51,319 nt of DNA from an uncultured Bacteroidia bacterium (GTDB lineage: Bacteria; Bacteroidota; Bacteroidia; Bacteroidales; Prolixibacteraceae): contig CAIXCY010000033.1 in NCBI GenBank assembly GCA_903918045.1, forward strand, positions 1 to 51,319, written 5' to 3'. The number at the start of each line of letters is the position of its first letter. Position 1 is the first letter of the stretch. This document shows positions 8,241-16,761 of the stretch, one piece after another. A model generated the notes under the pieces. That model worked only from the letters and a program-made list of their open reading frames with translations, was not told the origin of the DNA and made no database searches. Position numbers and translations under genes: made by a program.

Positions 8241-8254
8241 GGATCAATTGATCC
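8241..8254. repeat. Perfect 14-bp palindrome after hepT
   Basis: GGATCAATTGATCC is a perfect palindrome 27 nt downstream of the hepT stop, and a short CCCA/TGGG hairpin lies just before it. It could be a protein-binding site, a recombination-core remnant or a weak terminator. There is no T-run on the plus strand to support the terminator reading. Confidence 0.4.
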
Positions 8255-8266
8255 ATATTTTCGGGA

Positions 8267-8282
8267 CCACTCTAACCAACTG
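8267..8282. repeat. Direct repeat of part of tRNA-Asn (D-arm)
   Basis: CCACTCTAACCAACTG matches the tRNA-Asn gene segment at 8375-8390 in 15 of 16 positions. On the minus strand it lies downstream of the tRNA 3' end. It may be what is left of a second tRNA copy or of an element inserted at this tRNA. The D-arm sequence is shared by many tRNAs, so the source gene is not certain. Confidence 0.45.
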
Positions 8283-8291
8283 CCTAAAAAC

Positions 8292-8325
8292 AAAAAAGGC
8301 TAAAATCTTTCGATTTCAGCTTTTT
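8292..8325 (-). terminator. Rho-independent terminator of tRNA-Asn
   Basis: Read on the minus strand, a 14-bp stem (one mismatch and one G-U pair) is closed by a GAAA tetraloop and ends in a run of U. It starts 4 nt beyond the tRNA 3' end. Confidence 0.75.
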
Positions 8326-8328
8326 AAG

Positions 8329-8402
8329 CTCCTCAGGTAGGACTTGAACCTACGACCTACGGATTAACAGTCCGCCGCTCTAACCAACTGAGCTACTAAG
8401 GA
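8329..8402 (-). tRNA. tRNA-Asn (GTT)
   Basis: 74 nt. The acceptor arm TCCTTAG pairs with CTGAGGA (one G-U), with G as discriminator base. The D-arm GCTCAGTTGGTTAGAGC, the anticodon stem-loop with GTT in loop ACTGTTAAT and the T-arm GTAGGTTCAAGTCCTAC are all intact. CCA is not encoded. A terminator follows directly. Confidence 0.95.
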
Positions 8403-8476
8403 ATAATATTTTCTTTGCCTGGACACTTATTTTTCCAAAGCGTTGCAAAAGTAGTAAGTTTTTCAGAAATCTGAAA

Positions 8477-8484
8477 TATATTTG
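8477..8484 (+). promoter_or_regulatory. Candidate -7 box for the PfkB kinase gene
   Basis: TATATTTG fits TAnnTTTG exactly and lies 27 nt upstream of the ATG at 8512. No clear -33 element is seen. Confidence 0.42.
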
Positions 8485-8511
8485 TAAAATTATCAGAAAA
8501 AAATTGACTTA

Positions 8512-9495
8512 ATGAGTAATTTAAAAATACTGGGGATCGGAAATGCGCTGGTTGATATCATGGTTCAAGCCCTGGATGACCAACTAATCAGCAACTTAAA
8601 ATTACCCAAAGGGGGGATGACCCTTGTAGACGGAGAAGTTTCAGCCTTGATACAAAAAGAGATTTCACACCTCAATATTAAGATTGCCACAGGCGGATCT
8701 GTCGCCAATGCTATAAATGGGATCGCGGCGCTTGGAGCCGGATGCGGATATGTCGGGGCAATTGGTCAGGATGATCTGGGTTCTCTATTCAAAAATGAGA
8801 TGCTTAAACGGGGAATTGGAGTTGTACTCAAGGAACTGGAGCTTCCAACAGGAAGTGCCGTAGGATTTGTAAGTCCTGACGGCGAACGGACTTTTGCCAC
8901 TTATCTTGGTGCTGCCGTTGAAATGGGTCCTGATGATATTACCCCTGAACTGTTTATCGGTTATGACCTCTTCTTTATCGAAGGTTATCTGGTCTTTAAC
9001 CATGCACTTATTATGGCTGCTGCCTCGGCTGCTAAAACTGCAGGATTGGCTATCGCTCTCGACCTGGCGAGCTTTAATGTGGTTGAAGCCAATATGGATA
9101 TTTTGACTGAGCTTGTAGATAATTATATCGATATTGTTTTTGCCAACGAAGAGGAGGCCAAATCATTTACGGGCTTAGTTCCAGAGGCTGCACTTGATAA
9201 TCTGGCAGGAAGATGCGATATTGCCATTGTAAAAGTCGGCAAAGAGGGAGCATTTGTTCAGCAAGGAGTTCAAAAATGGCATATCCCGACTACTGCCGGA
9301 ACAAAAGTTATTGACACTACCGGGGCTGGCGACTTTTTTGCGGCCGGATTTCTGGCTGGATTAGCAGCTGGTCACCATCTTGAAAAATGCGGGAAAATAG
9401 GAGCATTATTAGCAGGTGAGGTGATCCAGGTTCTTGGGGCAGAGTTGGAGGAGAGTCGGTGGGAATCGATTAAAAAGCAGGTAGAATTGCTTTAA
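8512..9495 (+). CDS. PfkB-family kinase, adenosine-kinase type
   Basis: 327 residues. It has the N-terminal family motif (GGSVANAINGIAALG, residues 61-75) and the C-terminal anion-hole and catalytic motif DTTGAGD (268-274, base D274). It matches the adenosine kinase-like ribokinases common in Bacteroidota, which phosphorylate a nucleoside or sugar with ATP; adenosine salvage to AMP is the most likely role. It is single and cytosolic, and ends in a strong terminator shared with a convergent glycosidase gene. Other sugars remain possible because PfkB substrates are hard to tell by eye. Confidence 0.88.
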   Translation: MSNLKILGIGNALVDIMVQALDDQLISNLKLPKGGMTLVDGEVSALIQKEISHLNIKIATGGSVANAINGIAALGAGCGYVGAIGQDDLGSLFKNEMLKRGIGVVLKELELPTGSAVGFVSPDGERTFATYLGAAVEMGPDDITPELFIGYDLFFIEGYLVFNHALIMAAASAAKTAGLAIALDLASFNVVEANMDILTELVDNYIDIVFANEEEAKSFTGLVPEAALDNLAGRCDIAIVKVGKEGAFVQQGVQKWHIPTTAGTKVIDTTGAGDFFAAGFLAGLAAGHHLEKCGKIGALLAGEVIQVLGAELEESRWESIKKQVELL

Positions 9496-9548
9496 AGGAA
9501 TTCAACGGTTGTCGTTCAAGCTATTTCTACCATCAAAATCAATTGGAA

Positions 9549-9597
9549 GAGAGTCTGTTTTACCCATCAGCGGGGAAAGCAGACTCTCCTATTTTTA
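9549..9597 (+). terminator. Terminator between the PfkB kinase and GH3 glycosidase genes
   Basis: GAGAGTCTG (9549-9557) pairs perfectly with CAGACTCTC (9580-9588) across a 22-nt loop, followed by CTATTTTTAT. It lies between convergent genes and could stop transcription from both sides. Confidence 0.7.
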
Positions 9598-9611
9598 TGT
9601 TATTTCCTTAT

Positions 9612-11789
9612 TTAGTTTACCACAATCTTCACGGTTTGTACGATATTGCCTGAAGAATTCCCTAAATGGAGGAGAAAATCGCCCGGTTCAATGGTCCATC
9701 CTTTTTGAGCTTCGTCATAATAGGCAAGGTCCGAGACTTTGACTATAAGCTCAACTGTTTTGGATTCGCCGGGATTAAGGAATACCTTTTCAAATCCTTT
9801 AAGCTCTTTGGCAGGACGCAGAACCGAACAAACAGGTTGGCTAACATATAGTTGTGAGACTTCGGCGCCAAATCTGTTACCACTATTCCTGACCGTAAAA
9901 TTCACGTGAATGACCTCGTCTTTGCTGTATAACAGTTTGTCGGCATGGAGAGCAGAAAGTTCAAAAGTGGTGTATGAGAGACCATATCCAAAGGGGAACT
10001 GGGGTACAATCTTTTTAGTTTCAAACCAACGGTAACCAACCAGGATATCTTCTTCGTAGTTCACCTTCAGGTTACGACCAGGGAAATTACCCAATGCGTG
10101 GGCGGGGGATTGTTCCAGAGAAACAGGCAAGGTGAACGGCAATTTTCCCGATGGGTTAACTTTCCCACTAAGTACATCAGCAACCGCATTTCCTGCCTCC
10201 ATACCTCCGTACCATGCCCAAACGATGGATGGTGCAGAACTAACAATCCCGGCAAGCTCCAATGGAGATCCGGCAATAATCACAACAACAGTTTTTGGAT
10301 TTGCTTTTACTACCTCCCGGATAAGGGTCTCCTGGCCATAGGGGAACTTCATGTCCTGCCGGTCGAACGACTCGGTGTCGAAATCGTGATTCAACCCACC
10401 AAATATTAATGCAACATCTGAATTTTTAGCAGCTTCTACAGCCTCCTCGATAAGCTTCCAGTCAACGGCTTTTGTATTTGACTGACCTGCGTTACTTCCT
10501 TCCTTAAAGGTGGACTGTTTCTCGTAGCCACGGGCAAAATTGATCTTTACCTCTTTCCCGAATTTTTTGGTCAAGGCTTCAAGTGGAGTGATCTCATAAA
10601 GCGGTTTAATTTCTGAGCTTAGGCCTCCGCTGGTGTGTTTTCGTGTCGCGTTGTCCCCAATAACAGCGATGGATTTTAGTTTGGTGAAGTCAATGGGTAA
10701 TAACTTATTTTCATTTTGAAGTAATACCACTGCCTCGGCAGCTGAATGATAGGCTGCCAGCTGATGTTCGGCGGTATTCATCGATCCCTGCTCGCGTGTT
10801 TTATCCCCGAGCATTTTTGTTTTCATCATAACACGCAGCACATTGGTTACCTTCTCATCTAAAACAGCCAATGGCACTTTACCCTCTTTAATCGCACGAA
10901 TTAGCGGATTTGCAAAATACCATTCATTATAATCGGCTTTGTCGGTACCCATTTCAAGGTCGAGTCCTGCCAGGGCTGCTTTTATGGTACTATGTGCGGC
11001 ATCCCAGTCGGTCATAAGCACACCTGTAAAACCGAGTTCTTGGCGAAGAATCTGCCGGTCAAGGTATTCATTTTCGGAACACCACTCCCCGCGAAATTTA
11101 TTGTAGGCGGCCATCACTGTCAGTGCACCCGCATCCGTAATTGCTGCCTTAAATCCGGGCAGATAGATCTCTCTCAGTGCACGTTCGCTCACGGAGACAT
11201 CCACTTTAAACCGGTTTTCTTCCTGGTTGTTTGCCAAATAGTGTTTTACACTTGCAGCAACATCTTTAGACTGTAATGCTTTAATGTAGGGAACGGCCAT
11301 TGCTGAGATCAGAAACGGGTCTTCGCTCAGGTATTCGAAATTCCGGCCACAAAGGGGGGAGCGGATGATGTTGATGCCCGGGCCAAGGAGTACATCTTTT
11401 TTGCGAAACCGTGCCTCTTCGCCAAGAACAATTCCACGTTCGCGCGCAAGCGCGGGATTCCAGCTTGCTGCCAGAGCTGTACCTGGAGGAAAACAGGTGG
11501 AGGAGTCATTGGTCCATCCTGCATAAAACCAGTTATGACGGTTAATCTCCGCCCTCACGCCATGTGGGCCGTCTGACAAGGCCCATTCGGGTATTCCCAG
11601 CCGGGGTACCCCTGAGACATAAAATTTGGAGTTGGCGTGCAGCAATCCCACTTTCTCTTCGATGGTCATTTTGCTAACCATCGACCGGATCTTTTTCTCC
11701 TGACCAGAACCGGGACTTGTGGCTTTTTGGGCCACTAATACTCCGCTTGCCAAGAGGCATAGAGAGAGTACTAATAGTGATTTTATCAT
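9612..11789 (-). CDS. Glycoside hydrolase family 3 (beta-glucosidase type), exported
   Basis: 725 residues. The signal peptide MIKSLLVLSLCLLASG-VLVAQ ends near residue 21. The GH3 N-terminal barrel carries the nucleophile in GVLMTDWDA (D261) and the substrate-binding KHYLANNQE (182-190). An (alpha/beta)6 C-terminal domain and a terminal fibronectin-III-like domain follow. The enzyme releases terminal beta-linked glucose or xylose units, probably in the periplasm. It begins 44 nt after the tyrS stop on the same strand, so read-through from tyrS is possible although the functions are unrelated. The exact sugar is unknown. Confidence 0.93.
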   Translation of the reverse strand: MIKSLLVLSLCLLASGVLVAQKATSPGSGQEKKIRSMVSKMTIEEKVGLLHANSKFYVSGVPRLGIPEWALSDGPHGVRAEINRHNWFYAGWTNDSSTCFPPGTALAASWNPALARERGIVLGEEARFRKKDVLLGPGINIIRSPLCGRNFEYLSEDPFLISAMAVPYIKALQSKDVAASVKHYLANNQEENRFKVDVSVSERALREIYLPGFKAAITDAGALTVMAAYNKFRGEWCSENEYLDRQILRQELGFTGVLMTDWDAAHSTIKAALAGLDLEMGTDKADYNEWYFANPLIRAIKEGKVPLAVLDEKVTNVLRVMMKTKMLGDKTREQGSMNTAEHQLAAYHSAAEAVVLLQNENKLLPIDFTKLKSIAVIGDNATRKHTSGGLSSEIKPLYEITPLEALTKKFGKEVKINFARGYEKQSTFKEGSNAGQSNTKAVDWKLIEEAVEAAKNSDVALIFGGLNHDFDTESFDRQDMKFPYGQETLIREVVKANPKTVVVIIAGSPLELAGIVSSAPSIVWAWYGGMEAGNAVADVLSGKVNPSGKLPFTLPVSLEQSPAHALGNFPGRNLKVNYEEDILVGYRWFETKKIVPQFPFGYGLSYTTFELSALHADKLLYSKDEVIHVNFTVRNSGNRFGAEVSQLYVSQPVCSVLRPAKELKGFEKVFLNPGESKTVELIVKVSDLAYYDEAQKGWTIEPGDFLLHLGNSSGNIVQTVKIVVN

Positions 11790-11833
11790 AAAGAAGTTAT
11801 TAAGAACACTCCATTATCAGAGTCAGATTAAAC

Positions 11834-13129
11834 TTATTTGGCAATCAACAGGAAATAGTTTTTTTTCCCTTTCTGGATCAACAGGTATTTATTACCAATC
11901 AGTTGGGAAACATTGATAATTTCATCAGGACTTTCAACTTTAACTTTATTGACAGCCACGCCACCACCTGCAATAGTCCGGCGAGCCTCACCCTTTGAGG
12001 GGAAAACCGCTGTTTTCTCAGCCAGCAGGTCTAAGATGTTTATGCCGGTATTAATCTCTGATGCCGATATTTCGAATTGCGGAACCCCTTCAAAAACAGA
12101 TAAAAAAGTTGTTTCATCCAATTTTCTTAAGGTCTCCTCTGTCCCTTTTCCAAAAAGTATTTCAGAAGCTTCAACAGCGATGTTGTAATCGGCTTCGGAG
12201 TGCACCATGCAAGTTACCTCTTTCGCAAGTACCTTTTGTAGCTGGCGTAAATGGGGCGAATGCTTATGCTCTTCTATCAACTGTTCAATGGTCTGAAGCG
12301 GCAGCACAGTAAAGATCTTAATATATTTTTCAGCATCGGCATCCGAGGTGTTCAACCAGAACTGGTAGAACTGATAAGGTGATGTTCTTACCGGATCAAG
12401 CCAGACATTGCCCGATTCTGTCTTCCCAAATTTGGTGCCATCTGCTTTTTTAATCAACGGGCAGGTAAGGGCCCAGGCTTCGCCACCCGCTTTTCGGCGG
12501 ATTAGCTCTGTGCCGGTAGTTATGTTGCCCCACTGATCTGAACCACCCATTTGAAGTTTGCAGTTTTTCGCCTCATACAAATGGAGAAAATCCGTACCCT
12601 GAACGAGCTGATACGTAAATTCAGTAAAAGACATTCCAGCGGCGCCACTTTCAGGATCTAGCCGTTTCTTCACTGAATCCTTAGCCATCATATAGTTAAC
12701 AGTGATATGTTTGCCAATATCCCTGATAAAATCAAGAAAGGTAAACTCTTTCATCCAGTCGTAGTTATTGACCATCTCAGCAGCACTGACCCCTTTTGAA
12801 TCGAAATCCAAAAATTTTGAGATCTGAATCTTAAGGCATTCCTGGTTATGTCTCAGAGTCGATTCATCCAACAGATTGCGCTCCTGTGATTTGCCCGACG
12901 GATCGCCAATCATTCCGGTAGCTCCGCCCACAAGGACTATGGGTTTGTGACCGGCAAGCTGGAAATGTTTGAGCATCATAACTCCTACGAGGTGTCCGAT
13001 ATGGAGTGAATCTGCCGTCGGGTCAATTCCAACATAGGCAGAGGTAACCTCTTTTTTTAATTGATCTTCGAGTCCGGGCATCATATCATGAATCATTCCC
13101 CGCCAGGTTAATTCTTCAACAAAATTCAT
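11834..13129 (-). CDS. tyrS: Tyrosyl-tRNA synthetase
   Basis: 431 residues, the bacterial TyrRS length. The class-I signatures are visible: HIGH at residues 43-46 and the KMSKS equivalent KFGKT at 233-237. The tyrosine-binding region includes YQLVQGTDF and GGSDQWGN. The C-terminal part (about 360-431) is an S4-like RNA-binding domain ([12 protein letters not shown]). It charges tRNA-Tyr with tyrosine. A good promoter lies upstream, with no T-box. Confidence 0.97.
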   Translation of the reverse strand: MNFVEELTWRGMIHDMMPGLEDQLKKEVTSAYVGIDPTADSLHIGHLVGVMMLKHFQLAGHKPIVLVGGATGMIGDPSGKSQERNLLDESTLRHNQECLKIQISKFLDFDSKGVSAAEMVNNYDWMKEFTFLDFIRDIGKHITVNYMMAKDSVKKRLDPESGAAGMSFTEFTYQLVQGTDFLHLYEAKNCKLQMGGSDQWGNITTGTELIRRKAGGEAWALTCPLIKKADGTKFGKTESGNVWLDPVRTSPYQFYQFWLNTSDADAEKYIKIFTVLPLQTIEQLIEEHKHSPHLRQLQKVLAKEVTCMVHSEADYNIAVEASEILFGKGTEETLRKLDETTFLSVFEGVPQFEISASEINTGINILDLLAEKTAVFPSKGEARRTIAGGGVAVNKVKVESPDEIINVSQLIGNKYLLIQKGKKNYFLLIAK

Positions 13130-13174
13130 GTTCTATTCTAAATTAGTATTTATCAAAAAAATCTCAGCGATTTT

Positions 13175-13208
13175 CAAACTTACAGCGGTATTGGAAAAAA
13201 TATTCAAA
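13175..13208 (-). promoter_or_regulatory. Promoter of tyrS
   Basis: On the minus strand TTTG (13205-13208) is followed after 22 nt by TAAGTTTG (13175-13182), matching the Bacteroidota -33/-7 pattern, although the spacing is at the long end. The -7 box lies 45 nt upstream of the ATG. Confidence 0.55.
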
Positions 13209-13343
13209 CCGATACTGACTATAATGGCTGACAAGCGTCAAAGATACAACTTTTTAACATGTCGATCAGGTGAAGTGTTCAGATAAGGCGGGTAATAATT
13301 TATCAGATAAATAACGTAACTTCGTAGCTTCAATACCGTTAAA

Positions 13344-14444
13344 ATGAAAAGAATCACGTTTGTAATCAAAGCTTTCTTCCTTTTCTTCCTTATTGTTTTC
13401 AGTGCACTTAAGGGAGAATCGCAACACCGCCTTGTCCTGCTGAATCCAACTGTCAGCAACATCGAGAGTATGGTATGGATGATTGAAAATAAGGTCATTG
13501 ACATTCCCGGGGTCGAATTGCTCGGAGTTTATTCGGCACACGAGGCAGATGATTATTCAGAATCTGAGAAATACCTTGTGCAACATCAACCTGTAAATTA
13601 CCATCTTCAAAAGGTTGAAGGGGAGATTCTGCCCGAAGATATCTACCGTGAAAATAGTTGCACAGCTGTTTTCCGCAAATTGTTTGAGGAATCTGATGCC
13701 ATACTTTTCTTTGGTGGTCCCGATATCCCTGCTGTTGTTTACGGAGAAAAGCAAAACCTGCTAACGGTAGTGACTGATCCAAACCGCCATTATTTTGAGA
13801 CTTCCTTTTTTTTCCACCTTATTGGAGGAAGCAAAAATCGTGCATTCAGGCCTTTGTTATCAGATCGTCCTGAATATATAGTTCGGGGATTTTGTCTTGG
13901 AATGCAAACAATGAATGTGGCTGCAGGTGGAACTTTAGTTCAGGATATTCCCACTGAATGTTATAACAAATCAACGCTGGAAGAGACTTCTGAATTACCG
14001 CTAAATAATCAGCATCGGAGTTCCATGGCGCCGCTATACCCACTTGAGAATTTGTTTGGAGGGATTTTTCATCAGATCCGGATGACAAAAGGTGGTTATT
14101 TAGAGGAGATTTCAGGAAAATCGGAAAATCTTTTTCCTCAGGTTTTAAGCGCCCACCATCAGGCTGTTGGGCAGAAAGGTGCGGCACTTGATGTCATTGC
14201 GACATCAATGGATGGGAAGGTTGTTGAAGGGCTAATGCATTCGCTTTATAAGAATGTTGTGGGTGTTCAGTTTCATCCCGAGCCGGCATCGCTTTATCAG
14301 CCAGAGACGGTGTTTACTACTGTTCCTGGCAAAATGTTCTCTCCTAACCAACTTCTGAAGGAATCGAATAGTCTGAGCTTTCACAAGCTTTTCTGGAAAG
14401 ATTTTTCTGAAAAAGTGTTAAAGAGTAAACGACCTGAGAAATAA
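13344..14444 (+). CDS. Exported class-I glutamine amidotransferase-like protein (peptidase C26/PuuD-like)
   Basis: 366 residues. An N-terminal hydrophobic signal sequence (residues 1-26, ending KGESQ) precedes a class-I GATase fold. The catalytic triad is visible: nucleophile C184 in RGFCLGMQ, H311 in GVQFHPEP, and E313. An oxyanion-type segment FFGGPDIP lies at 123-130. It resembles gamma-glutamyl-GABA hydrolases and should hydrolyse a gamma-glutamyl amide. Export is unusual for this fold, which normally acts in the cytosol. It converges with cvpA. The substrate is unknown. Confidence 0.8.
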   Translation: MKRITFVIKAFFLFFLIVFSALKGESQHRLVLLNPTVSNIESMVWMIENKVIDIPGVELLGVYSAHEADDYSESEKYLVQHQPVNYHLQKVEGEILPEDIYRENSCTAVFRKLFEESDAILFFGGPDIPAVVYGEKQNLLTVVTDPNRHYFETSFFFHLIGGSKNRAFRPLLSDRPEYIVRGFCLGMQTMNVAAGGTLVQDIPTECYNKSTLEETSELPLNNQHRSSMAPLYPLENLFGGIFHQIRMTKGGYLEEISGKSENLFPQVLSAHHQAVGQKGAALDVIATSMDGKVVEGLMHSLYKNVVGVQFHPEPASLYQPETVFTTVPGKMFSPNQLLKESNSLSFHKLFWKDFSEKVLKSKRPEK

Positions 14445-14460
14445 TTCTGGCACCTAAGTT

Positions 14461-14988
14461 TTAGGTTGTCGTACTTTTATTTTGAGTGTCAGGTAATTTT
14501 GCCCTTTCTGCTTTGAGGAATGGGAGGACACCCGGAGCTATATTTTCAATTGGACCATATAATCTGGATTCTGCTTTTGCTTTACCCGGGATGATCGGAC
14601 GGGTGAAATTTTCGATTTTAACAATCACCAGCATAAGGATGCTAAGGATAAAGGCTGCTTTGATGGCTCCAAATACAGCGCCGGCTAAGCGGCTGAAGAT
14701 GCTTAGGGCAATTGCTCTGACAAATTTCTCAGTTAGTGTTGCCACGAGGTGAATTATCAGGACAACAAAAATAAAGATGAGTATAAAGGCTACAACACGC
14801 ATCATATCGGGACTCCAATCAAGGTATTTCGAGAGTAATTGCTGGACAAATCCTGAAAATTCAACGGCTGCCCAGATCCCAAGAATGAGTGAGGCGACCG
14901 AGGCCAACTCGACAAAAAAGCCTTTCACAAAACCATTGATTGCTGCACCAACAAGGATTACAGCCAAAACTATATCGATCACATTCAT
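14461..14988 (-). CDS. CvpA family membrane protein
   Basis: 175 residues with four predicted membrane segments (about 4-22, 28-48, 64-86 and 103-124) and the CvpA-type pattern of G/A-rich helices (ILVGAAINGFVKGFFVELAS). A polar C-terminal tail ends in TTT. CvpA proteins affect envelope integrity, colicin V export and biofilm formation, with an unknown mechanism. It is a single gene convergent with the amidotransferase-like gene. Confidence 0.85.
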   Translation of the reverse strand: MNVIDIVLAVILVGAAINGFVKGFFVELASVASLILGIWAAVEFSGFVQQLLSKYLDWSPDMMRVVAFILIFIFVVLIIHLVATLTEKFVRAIALSIFSRLAGAVFGAIKAAFILSILMLVIVKIENFTRPIIPGKAKAESRLYGPIENIAPGVLPFLKAERAKLPDTQNKSTTT

Positions 14989-15118
14989 AAGGAAGTAATT
15001 AGGTTAATTAATTCAATAAAATTGGATTAACTCGGTTGTAATTAGATCTTTAATCTCAATGAATTCCACCTTTTTAGTCTGAAGGAAATAGAATATGGGT
15101 TTCATGAGAATAAAATTC

Positions 15119-15126
15119 TAAATTTG
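15119..15126 (+). promoter_or_regulatory. Candidate -7 box for the GH3-like/dNK operon
   Basis: TAAATTTG fits TAnnTTTG exactly, 93 nt upstream of the ATG at 15220. No good -33 match is present at the usual spacing. Confidence 0.35.
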
Positions 15127-15219
15127 TCGCAATAAATTTATTATATTTATCTTATCATACACGCCGAATTGGCGGAAAGTTACAACATTTCATTGGAATA
15201 AAACTAATCACCATTTGGC

Positions 15220-16761
15220 ATGACTATTGTAAATTCAATTTTCAACTGGATCAATTATAAAAGAATTTACGAAATTGATCTCTACCGTGAGCATGCCAGA
15301 GAGATCCAGGAGGAGGTTCTGTTTAATTTGCTTAATACTGCAAAGGGTACAGAATGGGGTGAAAAATACCATTACGGGAATACCAAATCGTGGGAGAGTT
15401 ACAAGGATAGAGTTCCGATTACCAGATATGAAACTCTTGAGCCATTGATAAATCGGATGATTCAAGGGGATAAGAATGTCCTTTGGCCAGGTGTTATGAA
15501 ATGGTTTGCAAAGTCTTCAGGTACGACAAATGCCAAAAGTAAATTTATCCCGGTTTCAAAAGAATCGCTTGACGATTGTCATTTCCGTGGGGGAAAGGAC
15601 GTGTTGGCAATATATTACCGTAATTATCCGGAAGCATCACTCCTTTCGGGGAAAAGTCTTACTTTAGGAGGAAGTCATCAGGTGACCAATCTGAGCAACA
15701 AGGCATATTATGGTGATCTTTCTGCAATAATGATTGAAAATTTGCCATTTTGGACCGATTTTCACCGCACTCCTCCAACTGAAATTGCACTGATTCCAGA
15801 ATTTGAAGAGAAAATTGCTCAAATCACATTAACCGCAATACAAGAGAATGTAACCTCACTGGCAGGTGTCCCTTCGTGGTTTTTGGTGTTGTTGCGTTAT
15901 GTCCTTGATTATACCGGCAAGAAGAATATTTCGGAGGTATGGCCAAATCTTGAATTATTCATTCACGGAGGTGTTTCCTTTGAGCCTTACAAAGAGCAGT
16001 ATAAGCGAATTATCTCTTCCGATAAGATGAATTATATGGAGACCTATAATGCGTCTGAAGGATTTTTTGCCATTCAGGATGATCCGTCAAGTCCGGATAT
16101 GCTCCTGATGTTGGATTATGGTGTTTTTTATGAGTTTATCGTGGCCGGACATACAGAAGCGAAGTACCCGGTAACAATTCCACTGTGGGAGGTTGAGATT
16201 GGGATTAATTATGCGATGGTAATATCAACAAACGGTGGACTTTGGCGTTACCTTATTGGTGATACCGTTACTTTTACTTCACGTGATCCGTATAAGATCA
16301 GGATCACAGGTCGTACTAAACATTTTATTAACGCCTTTGGAGAGGAGATTATTATAGATAATGCGGAAAGAGCCATCAAGCAGGCTTGTGCTGCAACGGG
16401 GGCAATTATCTGTGATTATTCGGCCGGACCGATCTTTATGACGGAAAACCAGACTAAAGGTGCGCACGAATGGTTGATTGAGTTTAATACGCTGCCAGAT
16501 AATATGGAACGGTTTACGACTGTTCTGGATAAGGAATTGCAAAACCTGAATTCGGATTATGAAGCTAAGCGATATAAAAGTGCTACATTGGAACGACCAC
16601 ATGTTCTTGCCGTTGCAGACGGCACTTTTCTGCAGTGGATGCGGGAGAGGGGGAAAGTCGGGGGGCAGAACAAGGTTCCGCGGTTGGCCAACAACAGGGA
16701 ATTTATTGACGGTTTACTTCGGATTCATCAGAATATTGAACTAAAATCTAAGTGCGGATGA
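15220..16761 (+). CDS. Auxin-responsive GH3-family acyl-adenylating protein
   Basis: 513 residues. It belongs to the GH3 (plant auxin-responsive) branch of the ANL adenylating enzymes; this GH3 has nothing to do with glycosidase family 3. The ATP-binding P-loop is KSSGTTNAKSKFIP (98-111). A second nucleotide-binding segment (NYMETYNASEGFFAIQ, about 271-286) and the hinge region (YLIGDTVTF) are present. Such enzymes join a carboxylic acid to an amino acid through an acyl-adenylate; the bacterial substrates are mostly unknown. Its stop overlaps the start of the deoxynucleoside kinase gene (ATGA), so the two are translationally coupled. Confidence 0.87.
   Translation: MTIVNSIFNWINYKRIYEIDLYREHAREIQEEVLFNLLNTAKGTEWGEKYHYGNTKSWESYKDRVPITRYETLEPLINRMIQGDKNVLWPGVMKWFAKSSGTTNAKSKFIPVSKESLDDCHFRGGKDVLAIYYRNYPEASLLSGKSLTLGGSHQVTNLSNKAYYGDLSAIMIENLPFWTDFHRTPPTEIALIPEFEEKIAQITLTAIQENVTSLAGVPSWFLVLLRYVLDYTGKKNISEVWPNLELFIHGGVSFEPYKEQYKRIISSDKMNYMETYNASEGFFAIQDDPSSPDMLLMLDYGVFYEFIVAGHTEAKYPVTIPLWEVEIGINYAMVISTNGGLWRYLIGDTVTFTSRDPYKIRITGRTKHFINAFGEEIIIDNAERAIKQACAATGAIICDYSAGPIFMTENQTKGAHEWLIEFNTLPDNMERFTTVLDKELQNLNSDYEAKRYKSATLERPHVLAVADGTFLQWMRERGKVGGQNKVPRLANNREFIDGLLRIHQNIELKSKCG

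Noticed and set aside
9496-9742. Plus-strand open frame 9509-9742 after the PfkB kinase
   Set aside because: It runs through the terminator and overlaps the end of the GH3 glycosidase gene; no family-like pattern.
13130-13343. T-box or other riboswitch upstream of tyrS
   Set aside because: Only a short leader with a normal promoter is seen; no T-box sequence or specifier hairpin was found.
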